A stretch of DNA of 64,000 nucleotides from Notamacropus eugenii (taxonomy: Eukaryota > Chordata > Mammalia > Diprotodontia > Macropodidae): positions 28,589,712-28,653,711 of the forward strand of contig NC_092875.1 of the NCBI RefSeq assembly GCF_028372415.1, written 5' to 3'. Below are positions 11,432 through 22,740 of the stretch, piece after piece (the first letter of the stretch is position 1; each line of letters begins with the position of its first letter). Made by a program: the position numbers and the translations under genes. The notes under the pieces are model-generated. The model was given only the letters and a program-made list of their open reading frames with translations. It was not told the DNA's origin and made no database searches.

Positions 11432-11881
11432 TCCAGCTTCAGGCGCTTACTAGCTTTACTAGCTGTGTGATCCTGGGCAAGTCACTTAAAAAAAAAAAAT
11501 CTCTGTTTGACTCAGTTTCCTTATCTGTAAAATAGAGATAATAATGACATCTACCTCCCAAGGTTGTTGTGACGACTAAATGAGATAATTGTAAATTATG
11601 TATATATATATATATATAATTATATTATTTATGTTATGGGGAGTTCTATGTGTATTTTACATATCCTATCTCTTTATTAGATCATGAGCCCCTTGAGAGC
11701 AGCAACTGTCTTTTGCCTCTTTTTGTATCCCTGGTACTTAGTACAGTACCTGGCACATAGTAGGTACTTGATAAATGCTTATTGATTGATTATCTACTTA
11801 TTGGTGGATACAGGGTTTCCCCCAATGCAATGTGAGTTCCTTGAAGACAGTCAGCTACTACTATTGTTTTGGTTTTCTGGA

Positions 11882-11900
11882 GTTGTTGTTGTTGTTGTTG

Positions 11901-11938
<38 letters not shown>
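11882..11938 (+). repeat. (GTT)n-(GT)n compound microsatellite
   Basis: Seven or so GTT units turn directly into about 17 GT units. Confidence 0.96.
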
Positions 11939-11939
<1 letters not shown>

Positions 11940-11942
<3 letters not shown>

Positions 11943-13430
11943 GGCTGCCACAGGAGACAGTAGGTTTCCCTTTCCTCAAAGTCAAAGGATCATAGATTCC
12001 AAGCTAGAACATTCTCTAGAGCCTTCCCATTGAGGAAATGAGGAAACTGAGTTCGAAGCCGTCAGCCAAGCTCTTGCAACAGAAACCTTTTGCCGGCCAG
12101 GAGTGAACAAAGCCCCATAAGCCCCTAGATTTAAAACTAGAAGGGACTTTAGAGGCAAGAAGAAACTAGTTAGAATAAAGGTCACAGAATATTTAATTCA
12201 ACAGATATTTATTAAGCATTACAATCCCTGGCATCTGTCACAGTGCCTGCCACAAACTAGGTCATTTTCAAATGCCTATTAAGAATAAACGAACGAGTGA
12301 ATAGCTGTACGATGTCAGGCAAGTCAAATCACCTCCACGACCTCAATTTCATCACCTGTAAAACAAAGGCTCTGGTGGGGCATGGTGGGAGTCAGGAAGA
12401 TCTGAATTCAAATCCAGCTTCAGACGCTTACCAGCTGGGTTTAACTTTGAGCAAATCATTTAATCTCTGTTTGCCTCAGTTTCCTCAGCTGCAAAATGGG
12501 GTTAATAATAGCTTCTATTTCCCAGGTTTGATGGGAGAATCATAAAACACTTAGCACAGTGTCTGGCCATCATTATCACCATCCTCATCCTCATCCTCAT
12601 CACTATTATCATCTCCAAGTCTATGGTCCTAGGATGATGCTAAGATTTGCATTTTCTTCCCCCCAGTACAGATACAGTTCTCTACACAGAGAAGGAATTT
12701 AATGGGTATAGATTTGAATGGATGGAAGGGTGATGAATAAGGACTGTCTGAGGGTCCAGGAGAGGTTATCCTTTATCTCCCCCAATGTCCCCAGTGTGGA
12801 TTTAAGAAAACAAGAACAGTAAGAGAGGATTCCAGAAACATGAGACTGCCTGGTTCCCATGGTTCCCACTGCATCAGTGACTGCATCAGCCAGGGTCAAG
12901 GTTGGGTTACAGGACTTGGAAGCGAACATGGAAAAAAAAAAGTGAAGTTTGCATAAACAATCCAAATAAACACAGCCTTCTGGATGCCAAAGGAAATCAG
13001 AGGAGGGGGCTTTGTTAACCTGAAAAGGTTTATAGGAACCTGAGGTGGTTAATATTCGCAATTTTTTTTTTGATCCAAAGATCTATGCTTTCATCCATGT
13101 ACAAAATTCCCGGTATGGAGACTCCTTTTCCCAATGCAGATGTAACCTACATAAGTCTAAAGCTGGCTGGGACCTTGGGGGGTCTTGTGGTCTAACCCTA
13201 CCACTTTACAGAAAAGGAAATTGACCGAGGGAGGGGGAAGGGTTTTGCCCAAGATCACCCATGTTTGGGAAGTAGCCGTGCCAAGATTTAAAGGTTTCTC
13301 TTACTCCATGGCCAATATCTACTGTACCCATATGGATTATGGTTTTCAAGAGTTGTCTGGTCCCAAAGCCATCGGCAGGATTTGAACCATCTCCTTGACT
13401 TTTTAGTTCCTCCTCTGCTCAAAGTGCCTC
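11940..13430. repeat. SINE fragments in intron 1
   Basis: 12010-12160 is a worn - SINE pair, 12290-12580 holds one or two + SINEs (tcagacgcttaccagctggg, cagtttcctcagctgcaaaa), and 13140-13390 is a - SINE (gaccttggggggtcttgtgg...). 12600-13130 is unique. Confidence 0.55.
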
Positions 13431-13433
13431 TCT

Positions 13434-13490
13434 AACAATGATTAATTATTACAATTAACAATGATTAGTTATTATGATTAACAATGAATG
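13434..13490 (+). repeat. 23-bp tandem repeat, 2.4 copies, with SOX-like words
   Basis: aacaatgattaattattac... starts at 13434, again at 13457 and a third time, cut short, at 13480. Each unit begins with aacaatg, the core recognised by SOX proteins, and has TTA-rich homeodomain-like words. Confidence 0.85.
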
Positions 13491-13743
13491 AGGTGGATAA
13501 ATGTTTTAGAAGGGCAGGTTTCAGATTTCTATGGGGGAAAACTTTCTAATGATGGGAAGTGTTCTAAAGTGAAAGGGGCCATGCAATCCAAACCCAGCAC
13601 TCTCCCTACTACGGCCAGGTGGGTTTCTTGGAAAGGTGTCAGTTGGGTCAGATGCCCCTGGGGGTCCCATCCAACTCCGAGAGTCTGGAATTCTGAATCT
13701 TCTTCTTAACGCATCCTATAGGCTACCTTGTTTTTGTCTATCC

Positions 13744-14060
13744 TGGGCCCCTCTGGCAATCTGGAGAAGCCTATGGACCCCTTCCCAGAATCATGTTTTT
13801 ACATCATAAAATAAAATACACAGGATTATAAAAGATATCAATTCTATTGGAATTTAATTAATTAGTTAATTAGAAAATTCGGCTATTTAGCTGTCTTGGA
13901 AAAGGAGGAAGGGAGGGAGGGAGAGATTTGGAACTCAAAATCTTATAAAAGTGAATGTTGAAAACCAAAAATATTAAAATTAAAAAAAGAAAGAAAAGTC
14001 AGTTATTTAGAAACAAAGTCATAGGAACCAGGTTACAAACCTCTGTTTTAAAGAAACTCC
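13744..14060 (+). repeat. Old AT-rich dispersed repeat (copy A), with L1 tail inserted
   Basis: Words tatggaccccttcccagaat, ataaaataaaatacacagga and ttataaaagatatcaatt return at 18000 and 28690. I know the sequence type from other mammals but cannot name the family. An L1 3' tail lies inside at 13891-14001. Confidence 0.7.
13891..14001 (+). mobile_element. L1 3' tail fragment
   Basis: ggaagggagggagggagaga, tttggaactcaaaatcttat and aaaagtgaatgttgaaaacc, then an A-rich end, are the marsupial L1 3' terminus. It is flanked by gctatttag (13882) and gttatttag (14002), a likely short target duplication. Confidence 0.75.
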
Positions 14061-14069
14061 ATGCTGGAA

Positions 14070-14900
14070 ACTTTTCCAAATGAATAATAACCCCCCACCT
14101 TGTGAGTCAATCTAAATTTTTTATTCATTTTAGTCCTTGAAAGGTAGCACCACCCCTACTGACACTTTCATGTGTCAATATTATCGACATTTCTCCCAGG
14201 AGTCTCTGGGAAGTGTGAAAAGTAAAAGCAGTCTTAACTTAACCATGATAGTCAGAAAGCTAGAGCTGGAAGATGGCATAGTCCAAGAGCTTTATTTTAC
14301 AGATGAGGAAACTGAGGCCAAGGGAGGGGAAAATAATTTAGCAATAATAGCTGTCTTATTTTAAAATTTGCAAAGTATTTGACACATTAACCCTGTAGAG
14401 GGAGATGGTGTTACCAATCCTATTTTACAGATGGGGAACTAGAGGCTCTTTTGGAAGGAAGTGACTTGCCCAGGGCCACACAGTTTTGGGTCAAATCCAA
14501 GACATAGGATGGTAGGTTTAGAACTGGGAGGGACCTCAGAGGTCACTCCAACCCTCTCTTGGTACAGATGAGGAAAATGAAAGATGAAATGAGTTGGTTT
14601 TGTTTCTGGTGGGATTTAATTCAGGTCTTCCAGACACCAAGGTGAACATATCTGCTAAACCTGTCTTCCTGTCATGTCCCTGAGGGAGAGGGGGGAGAGG
14701 AGGGAGAAGGTCGAGAGAACTGCAGCCAAGCTGGGGTTGGAACCCTGATTTTTAGACTACAGATCTACCCCTTCACACCTCCCTCCTTGAGCATGAGAAA
14801 TGGAGAGGATCCCTGTTCTGGTGTGGGTGAGACTGGCTGATTTCCTGGGTTCTTTCCAACTCTGAGATCTTGGGATTCTGCATTTATTATTACTATTACT
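14070..14900. repeat. CORE-SINE and MIR pieces (-)
   Basis: 14245-14345, 14380-14500 and 14500-14660 each carry a 'gatgaggaaactgaggcc'-type box. 14660-14900 is mixed, ending in 'tccctgttctggtgtgggtgagactggc' without an assignment. Confidence 0.65.
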
Positions 14901-16012
14901 AACTAGCATTCCGTTCCCGTTCCAGCCTTCCATGCCAGCCCCTGGGGGTCCTGGGAAAGAGCTGCTGCTGCTGCCCCTGGTCCTCCAGGAGACCGGGAGA
15001 ACTTGGGGGCTGGGCCGACTGTTGACCGCCAGGGAAGGGAGAGCTAATGGTACCTGCGGAATATGCCGGCCCGGGGGCTCTGAGCTAAGCCAGCTGTGCC
15101 CCTGGGCATGTCCCCAGGCATTTTCCAGATTCTGGGCTTGTTAAGCTCTGGAGTCATTTCTTCCTCTCCTCATCAGTAGAGAGGACGGCATTTATTACTT
15201 ACTACTTTGGGAAATGACCTGGGAGTCCCCGAGCTCCTGGTTTCAGAGGGCATACCTCAATTAGCATCACACTTTTAACGTGTTTCAAATTAATTCATGT
15301 GCATGTATATTCATGATTCTTCCCGACGCCGGCGTTTGGGTTGTGGTTTGGTCTTTTTTTTTCAAATCTTCACCTTACTGCTAGGGAAACCGAGGCACTG
15401 GGCGACCACACCGCTGAGCCAAAGTTATACAGTACGAGGCCGGGTTACCTGTTCGAACTCGGAACTCAGAGGTACCCCTCAGTTTCTCCAGGTTGAGCCT
15501 GGGTACGTGCTTCAGTTGAGATGCCTTCTGATGGGAAAAGGCAGGGACGTCTATGTTTTTCGGGGAGCCAGGGGTAGCTGGGTTTTCCACCCCCAAAAGG
15601 AAAGGGAAAATAACGCCCTCCCGACAACACCCTATGGATGAGGAAGAGGGAAGAAAGAGGGCAGGGAAATGGGAGCAAGGAGCTCTCGGGACTTATTTGC
15701 AGACAAAGCGGTCTTGGAACCCGGGGGCCAGGGTAGCAGCGTCCTCCCGAGGACACAGAAGGTACGAGGAGGCGAGGCCGCCAGTTGGAGCCAGAAAATT
15801 CTGTTCGGTTCAACGTTTAGGGAGCGGAGAGAAAGGGAAAAAGGCAAAGAAATGACCCCTACCCCCAAGAAGCTTACATTCTACTTGGGCGGAGGGTACG
15901 CGGTGGGGAGGAATGGAAGGGAGCACAGAGTTTACAAAAATAGGAGCGATAGAGGCAGAGGGGAGTCTCAGAATGGAGAATCCTCTCAACTGGGGAAGTG
16001 GGGAGGGAAGGG
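14900..16012. other. Largely unique CpG-rich part of intron 1
   Basis: Between about 15320 and 15960 I count some 30 CpG, far more than in the rest of the window. Part of it (15375-15480) looks like an old SINE that kept its CpGs. Several overlapping frames on both strands come from the composition; none fits TESC exon 1. An alternative promoter or enhancer is possible but unproven. Confidence 0.5.
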
Positions 16013-16056
16013 TTAAAAACTTCAAACTGCACTGAGACTTTTGGGACAGCCTGTAT
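16013..16056 (+). mobile_element. Half of a mariner-like MITE
   Basis: The end gagacttttgggacagcct then gta matches the terminal repeat of the element at 35891 (cagggtgtcctaaaagac), read from the other side. Only one arm is present. Confidence 0.6.
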
Positions 16057-17160
16057 AAGTATTGTTGACCTGAAAACTTGGTTAGAGAAAAGGCAACATG
16101 GCTAAATGCATACATCTTATGATTTAATTAATTAATTGATCAATTCCCCATAAAGAAAACAGTTACATAATGCATTATGGAGCCAGAAATGTTCTGGCTA
16201 CCCAGTGCAGAAATCTTCTGGATTATATACATTTTGCCGTGAGAAAGGAACTCTCCTAATTGAGCAAATCATAAATTCAGTAAGACAGGACAATTAACAA
16301 AGCAATGTTAGTCAGGCCTTGAGATTTCAGGCTGGGTAAGCATATGTCTCGGTGATAAGGAAAGAAACCCTACCACTAGTAAGTGGCAGGCTTCCTCCCC
16401 TAAACAGATAATTGACATAGGAAAGGGTAAACAATGTTCAATAGAAATTATGACCTAAGATGTCTATATTTTCTTTACCATTAATATGCCACAACATAGT
16501 ACATGTCTGTAGATAATAAGATTCAAAGGAAAGTCTCATTATTCAAGATATAATGTCTTAGGTTAAAGGTCTCCTTAAGGAGTGTAGAGTCGGCCTTGGC
16601 TGGCTTTTGCTGACATAGGAAGAGGCACTCTCTGAGTTTACTTCAGAGAGAACAAAGAGATTATTCCAAAATTTTATATTAAACATTATCAGTATGTATA
16701 ACTTAGTGAATAACTACAATATTGCACTTTGCAAAGCCTAAAACCTATGAAAAGATCAACTTTGGGGGGGGGGGGGAGGGCGCTGAACAGATGTCTGATT
16801 TCGTTGTCTTGTGGAAGTCCTAGGGAGAAAATTCTGCCGGTACATGAGCATTTCTTTAGTTACTTAAAGTCTTGGAAAATTGCCTGGGGTAATTGTAAGT
16901 GAGCAAGCTAATGGACTTGCTATTAGACTAATAGGAGGACTAGGGAAACGGTTACGATATGTCACCCAACTTTTCTTCCTCCTCCGCTCTTTGTTGCACA
17001 AGATTTCGCCCGAGACTATAAAATGAAGTTGGGGTGGGGAGAAACTTGATGACTTCTGAAGTCCCTTCCAGGTCTAGAATTAAGATGCTAGTGGCTTTAG
17101 ACAAGTTACCACCTCCCTAAAACTGCTTCCTCCTTTTTCTTTGTCCCAGACTCTCCCTCT
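16057..17160. other. Repeat-poor intron 1 stretch
   Basis: Over 1 kb without a SINE that I can recognise; AT-rich with a G13 run at 16764-16776. No gene or exon-like frame is seen. It lies just upstream of exon 2. Confidence 0.5.
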
Positions 17161-17171
17161 CTCTGTATTCA

Positions 17172-17290
17172 TACACACACACACACACACACACACACAT
17201 ATTTATATATATATATACATACACATATATATGCATGTATACACATATATATCTATACACACACACAAATTCATATATACATATACATAC
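17172..17290 (+). repeat. (CA)n/(TA)n compound microsatellite
   Basis: CA units, then TATA and ACACATA mixtures for about 120 bp. Confidence 0.93.
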
Positions 17291-17305
17291 ATATGTAGTT
17301 GTAAT

Positions 17306-17339
17306 AGAAGTAGTAGTAGTAGTAACGGTAGCAGTAGTG

Positions 17340-17399
<60 letters not shown>

Positions 17400-17411
17400 A
17401 CAGTAGTAGTT
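17306..17411 (+). repeat. (TAG)n microsatellite
   Basis: About 33 units of TAG with a few interruptions (AACGGTAGC). It ends some 340 bp before TESC exon 2. All long Ser, Val or Leu runs encoded across it are by-products. Confidence 0.96.
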
Positions 17412-17753
17412 GAACCAAGAGTGAGTAGAGACCCGAGCCATCCAGGGCCACCTCATCCTCTCTCCTTCCCCAGCCTAAAAGCTTTGATAGGGCAATGGAA
17501 TGTGTGCTCCTTGAGGGCATCAGCTGTTCTGTTGTTTGGGGTAGGTGGGTTGTTTTGCTTTGTGTATCCCAGTGGCTAGCACTGTGGTGCTTATACTGAT
17601 TGGTGCCTGGGGGAGCTCTTGGGGTGGTGGGTAAGGGTCTTGGGTGAGTGGGGCTTGAGATGGGGGATATATTTTTCCTGCTTGCCCCTGAGCAGTTCAA
17701 GGAGACAAATCTCTTCCTTACTAACGACCTCTCCCTCCTTTCTTTCCCTCCAG

Positions 17754-17823
17754 TCTCTTCAGACCAAATCGAACAGCTTCACCGGAGGTTCAAGCAGCTG
17801 AGTGGGAACCAGCCGACCATCCG
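17754..17823 (+). CDS. TESC: TESC coding exon 2 (residues 20-43)
   Basis: The reading [19 protein letters not shown] followed by PTIR is the start of the tescalcin EF-hand-like N-lobe, matching the human protein as I recall it except Asn for Asp at residue 38. The acceptor is a clean pyrimidine tract ending ccctccag. The exon enters in phase with two bases of Phe20 and leaves two bases into Arg43 (CG|G). The donor reads CG|gtagaa, which is weak at +4 to +6 compared with gtaagt. Skipping this 70-nt exon would shift the frame. This lobe is structural: the first three EF-hands of the family do not bind calcium. Its upstream partner exon is outside the window. Confidence 0.96.
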
Positions 17824-17999
17824 GTAGAATGCTTAGACAGTCCCTTCCCCAGACCTGTTAAGAAGTGCTGGTTGGGTTGGGGAATGGGGACCGGATAGGC
17901 TTCCCTCTCTTCCTGAATGATGAACTTCAGAAGCCAATAATATATGTTTGTGTCCTGGTCCCCCTTGGAAAGTGTATCTGGCAAAGCCAAATAGACTCC

Positions 18000-18115
18000 T
18001 TCTAAGCGTCATGCATAAAAGAAAGTATATAGGATTACAGAGGAAACCAATTATGTTGTATTATCACAATTTTTTAAAAAAGAATTTTGTAAGTCTAGGT
18101 TAAGAATCCCAGGTC
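18000..18115 (+). repeat. Old AT-rich dispersed repeat (copy B)
   Basis: Shares tatataggattacagaggaaaccaat and gtctaggttaagaatccc with copies A and C. Confidence 0.65.
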
Positions 18116-18244
18116 AGTTTTAAGGACCCCAAGGCAACTTAAAAGTCATAAGGATGCCATCAGGGGAGGGAAGGAGCCTATAGTTATTGTAAGTATATAG
18201 TAAAAGGAGTAGAGGAGAGAGGAGGCCACTCTCCTGTTATCTTT

Positions 18245-19176
18245 GGATCAAACGAGGGAGCTCGGATCATAGATTTCAAGATTTAGAGACCATTCATTCC
18301 AACTCCCTTGTTTTACAGGGAAGGATACTCCAGAGGGGATCGTAGATTTGAAACCCAGAGGGCATTCAGCAAAATCCCTGATTTTATAGGGGAAAGAGCT
18401 CAAGTGATTTTTCCCAAGGTCACATGGGTAGTCAGGGGCAGAGCCAGGATTTAAAGCCAGACCCTCTGGCTCCAGATTCAGCATCTGTCCCATGCTGCCT
18501 CTCTGCATCCGTGAAATCCAGGTTCTACTGGGATAGAGTCAGTGCTCTGGGAAAATAAACTTATTCCTTAACAAGGAATCTACTTAGAAGCAAGACTGGA
18601 GCTTTTTCACCCGGGGAAGAAAGGAACAGGGTTGGAAATTACAGGAAGACAGATTTCAACTCAGCAAAGGGGAAGATATGCCAATAAAGAAATGTTACTT
18701 TGAGAGAGAGTGAGCTCCTATCACTGAAGAACTCAAATTTAACCCAGCAGTATTTATTAAGCGTCCACCATATGTAAGGCATCAAAATACAAAACAAAAA
18801 TTAAAACAGTCCTAGCCCTCAAGAAATTGACATTCTCCTGGGGGGGGGAGGGTAGGGAGGGGGATCACAGCCTGGATCATTGATTGGTGCACATTGATTG
18901 ACTCTCTTTTAACTCCAGGATCAAGCAGAAAATCTCATTTTTTAAATTCACTGGGCTTGGAATCAGGAAGACTCATCTTCATGAGTTCAAATCTGGTTCC
19001 AGTCACTTACTAGCTGTTTGACTCTGGGCAAGTCATTTCATCTTGTTTGCCTCAGTTTCCTCATCTGTAAAATGAGCTGGAGAAGGATATGGTCAACTGC
19101 TCCAGTATCCTTGCCAAGAAAATCCCAAATGGGGTCATGGAGAGTCAGACATAACTGAAAAATGACAATAACAACC
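18245..19176. repeat. SINE cluster in intron 2 with a G4-type run
   Basis: 18250-18345 and 18345-18505 are two - SINEs (ctccagattcagcatctgtcccatgctgcct). 18740-18840 has the old 'cctagccctcaagaaattgac' repeat, ended by the G-rich run 18840-18863. 18945-19176 is an RTE-tailed + SINE (gctggagaaggatatggtca). Confidence 0.75.
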
Positions 19177-19199
19177 GTATCTTGTCCCCTTCCTACCTT

Positions 19200-19545
19200 T
19201 CCAGTCTTTTCTCCCTTCTTCCCCTCCATTACTCTGAGATTCAGCCCCCCGGGCTGTTCATTACAAACACTGCTTCTCCAGACTCCCTAGGTGCCTGAAA
19301 TCCTCTCCCCTTTTCATCTCTGCCTCCTGGTTCCCCTCATTTACTGCAAGTCTCACCTAAAATTCCACAAGAGACCTTTTCTAGTTCTCTAGGGTTCTCT
19401 ACCCCAAATTTCTCTTTTCTATATCTCGTTTGCAAGTTGTCTCTCCTGTGAGACAGTGAGCTCCTTGAGAGCAGGGACTGTGTTTTACCTTTCTTTTTAC
19501 CCCATTGCCTGGTACTTAACAAAACCAGTTGACTGACTGATCCAG
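19200..19545 (+). mobile_element. L2 LINE 3' end
   Basis: agactccctaggtgcctgaa, caagtctcacctaaaattcc, gacagtgagctccttgagag and cattgcctggtacttaacaa follow in L2 order. Confidence 0.8.
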
Positions 19546-21050
19546 ATAGGACTCTACAAGATTCCTCAAGGAGGAAGAAAGGAGTGTTAATGATTCCTGG
19601 GCTCAGGAAAGGCTTCATGTAGGAAGTAACCCATGAACTCAGCCTTAAAAGAAGTCAGGGATCCTAAGAGATAGAAGGGAGAAGGGGTTGATGCATCAGG
19701 AGATGCAGGGTTGAGTTCAGCAGGTTTGTGATACAAAGAGTGCACAAAAGGGAACCAGAAGAAACAGGCTTTGTTTAAAAAGAAACTGTTCCTACGATCA
19801 AGGATTTTACAGTCTAGTGGGGGAAGGGCACGAAATTGAAGATGAGGAACAGGACATCAGGGGATCCCCATCATGGGGCCATCTTCTCCCATGGAGTCAA
19901 AATCAGGCAGGGCAGCAGGTACATAGTGGAATGAGATGAGTCCAGTTTCTGGCCTAAAGGAAGGCATTGGGAGGAATTTGCTACTCAACCCTCCAATCTG
20001 AGGGGAGAGGAGGCTGAGGGAGGTGGTATTAATTAAGGCTAGGGTTAGCAGTCTGGTGGTGAAATTAGATTTGATGAGCTTGACCTGGGAGAGGCATCTT
20101 TTCCATGAAATTGGAACTAGGGAGAGCAGCAAATGCAAAGGGAAATGAGGGCCCCAGAGGGCAGACCCCAGAAACAATGGAAAGAAGTGCTAGTGGGGAC
20201 AATTTTGGAGTGATATCAGGGAACTTCTTGACAATAAATGAAATGGGTGACCGTGGAAGACAGGGGAAGTCCTCTCTCCCTGTAGGCTTTTGAGGTGGAT
20301 CACTTTAGGGGATTCCATCAATAGTGTTTTGGTTCAGTTACAGTTTAGATTCCTTGCCTTCGGACCCCTGCCCCTTCTGAGATGATGGGATTCCAGGAAA
20401 CACTTGAATCTCTTGCCTAACTCCAGAACGGCAGCACAGATTTTGCCTTTATATACTTGGTGATCCATTAATGCCATAATATATCTCCACCCTCCATCGC
20501 ACCCCCAGCCTCAGGGGCTCAACCCAGCCTAAGAAAATTCTAGCTCCGGAGCCTCCTAACCCACCAGAAGACAAAGGAAAGGGAGCTCAGGACTCCTGTT
20601 TTCCTGCCCTCTTTCCCTCCCCACAAATGAGCTCCAACACCAAGAATTTGACCTTCCTTCTGCTGTCTGGTCTCCCAGGGGGCCCAGCCCTTCAGGCCCT
20701 GAGTGCCTGGCTCATTATATAAACAACCCGACAGGAAGAGTGCCTGGTGGCTTGCTAGGGAGCCCACAGCACCCTGCTTTGCATAATCTGTCTCTCTCCC
20801 CATGTTCTTCAAGGCGTTAGAGAACAATCATCTACAGAGCTGTCACCCCAGGGATGACAGGAAAGAACTACCAGCAACAGAAAAAAAAAGGGAAACAGAA
20901 TCCTTCTGGGACTTAACCCCCTCCCTCCCTCCCTCCTTCTCTCCCTTCTTGGGATGCCTCCGGGACAGAAAGCCTTATCAGGAGGCATGAATCTTATTTC
21001 TATACCCATAAGTCTTCCCTGTCCTTCATCCCACCCCATCCACCCCCATC
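19545..21050. other. Old repeat remains and unique intron 2 sequence
   Basis: 19540-19860 shows the words of an old mammalian/marsupial repeat (ggctcaggaaaggcttcatg, ttttacagtctagtggggga). 19870-21050 has no recognisable gene or repeat; a CT-rich run lies at 20920-20950. Confidence 0.45.
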
Positions 21051-21054
21051 AGTA

Positions 21055-21640
21055 AGCATTTATGAAGCACCTTTTAGAGGGGGCATCTTTCTATTTTTGG
21101 TACTTAGCCCAGTCCCTGGTATGTAGTAAATGCTTAATAAATCCATGTTGGCTGACCTTTGCTGAACTGTGATGGGTCATGGAGATACTGAGACCCAAGG
21201 GAGGCAGTATCTGCCCTCAAGGAAACTGTCTCTACTCAGGGAAAGGATCAGTACTTAAAAAGACAGAATTTTTACAAAATAAATTTCCAGGAATGATAAT
21301 GAGCTCGCAATGTTGTAAAGCCTTAAGGTTTGCCAAGCACTTTAAAAATATTATCTCATTTGATCCTCACAGCAGTCCTAGGAGAGAGGGGCTATTCCTA
21401 TCCCTATTTACAGATGAGGAAACTGAGGCAGACATCTAGTTAGCTATTAAGTGTCTGAGTCCTGATTTGAACTCAGATTTTCTGACACTAGGTCCAGCAC
21501 TCTATCATCTGCCTAGATGCCAGGACAATGAATTGAGAGAAGTTCTTTGATTTTAGGGATATTTCAATTGAGTATTTGTTTGTGTGCTGGGAGAGGCACG
21601 TAGTAGATGCTCAATAAGTATTTGTTGAATTGAATTAAAC
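21055..21640. repeat. L2 ends and a MIR copy
   Basis: 21085-21150 (tagcccagtccctggtatgtagtaaatgc) and 21590-21640 (cacgtagtagatgctcaata) are L2 ends; 21290-21520 is a MIR-type copy on - (gccaagcactttaaaaatat, acagatgaggaaactgaggc). Confidence 0.8.
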
Positions 21641-22740
21641 CAAGTATCCTCCAGTAATCAGGCTCTTTCCCCCCAAGAAAACAAGCCCAACTCTCTATAA
21701 AATGGTAGATGAAGGAGTGGAACGGAAGTATGTTGGGGGAGAGGGGGAGACGAGGGGAAGGGGAAGGGAGAAGGTGGATGCAAAGTAAAGTACATGGCAA
21801 CTTCCCTCAAGGACCTTACCATCTAGTTCAAAAGAGTGTTGGCACAATTATTACTGTATATAAGTTATTGCAAAATGACTTTTGTTTCCATGATTCTCGT
21901 AGGGTGGGCACTGACTGACCACAGACATCCAGGCCAATTCTCCTTCATGTTTTCTATGGTTCTCCCACAGAGGACCCATGTCAATAAGTCAGTCAGTAAG
22001 CATTTATAAAGCACCTACTATGTGCCAGGCACTGTACATAGAAAGGCAAGAGACAGTCCCTGCCCTGAAGGAGCTCACAGTGTGATGGGCAAGACTACAG
22101 GCCGACAACTCTGGCCGTACAACTATGGGCTGGGTGCCTTTCTTCCTTGATCTTGTGTTCTCACAGGGAATCCAGGCAGAGCTGACAGCGGGTCCCTGAG
22201 CCAGCCTCCTTCATCCTTAATGATAATTGTAATGTTTCCTCTGCCTGTTAAGTGACCGGACCAGAATGAGAAGTCAAGGAGGTTATCCAAAATGGGCAGT
22301 GGGAAGAGCTCTGGCTCAGGAGGCCTGGGTTTCTGGTGCCATCCCAGCTCTACTGCCAGGAAGCTATGGGAGCTTGGTCAAGTGTCTTCCCTTCTCTTTA
22401 TCTTTATCTAGAAAAAGAGGGCATAGGATTGACTGGCCTTCAAGGCCCCTTCCAGCCCTGACATCCCCTGCTCTAAGGCCCTTCCCAGCCCTGACATCCC
22501 CTCCCAGTTTAAATGTTCTATAATAATACTAACTCCAAATTTAATAATACTTCAAGTTTCCCAGAGCACTTTTTTCAAACAACTACATCAGATAGGCATT
22601 AAAAGTATTCTTAAACTCATTATACAGGTGAGGGAATTGAGGCACAGAAAGGCTAAGGAACAAGTATGTGCTCACACAGCTGTATCAGAAGTGGACTTCA
22701 AACCCAGGTCTCCCCTCAAATAAGACTGGAAAGTCCTACA
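21640..22740. repeat. MIR and SINE fragments in intron 2
   Basis: 21975-22090 (aaagcacctactatgtgcca then agacagtccctgccctgaag), 22295-22480 (+ SINE) and 22520-22710 (- MIR, ggtgagggaattgaggcaca). The rest is unique. Confidence 0.7.

Larger units (their letters stand above)
10830..11795 (+). mobile_element. L2 LINE 3' end split by later repeats
   Basis: The 5' part (10840-11055) has ttgcctctacacctttgtcc and gagctcaaatgccaccttctag; the 3' part (11645-11795) has gatcatgagccccttgagag, ctttttgtatccctggtact and aggtacttgataaatgctta. Between them lie a GA-rich purine tract (11060-11250), a (GT)n run (11371-11429), a + SINE (11430-11590) and a (TA)n run (11596-11620). Confidence 0.8.

Noticed and set aside
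15669-15761. Possible TESC exon 1: starts MGARSS (like a myristoylated MGxxxS start) and ends at a good donor
   Set aside because: The 93 nt end in phase 0, while exon 2 needs one base of Phe20; joined in that phase exon 2 soon meets a stop. The residues after MGARSS do not resemble the tescalcin N-terminus.
17203-17700. 165-codon - frame rich in leucine, and opposite frames rich in serine or valine
   Set aside because: All are the (TAG)n and (CA)n microsatellites read in different frames.
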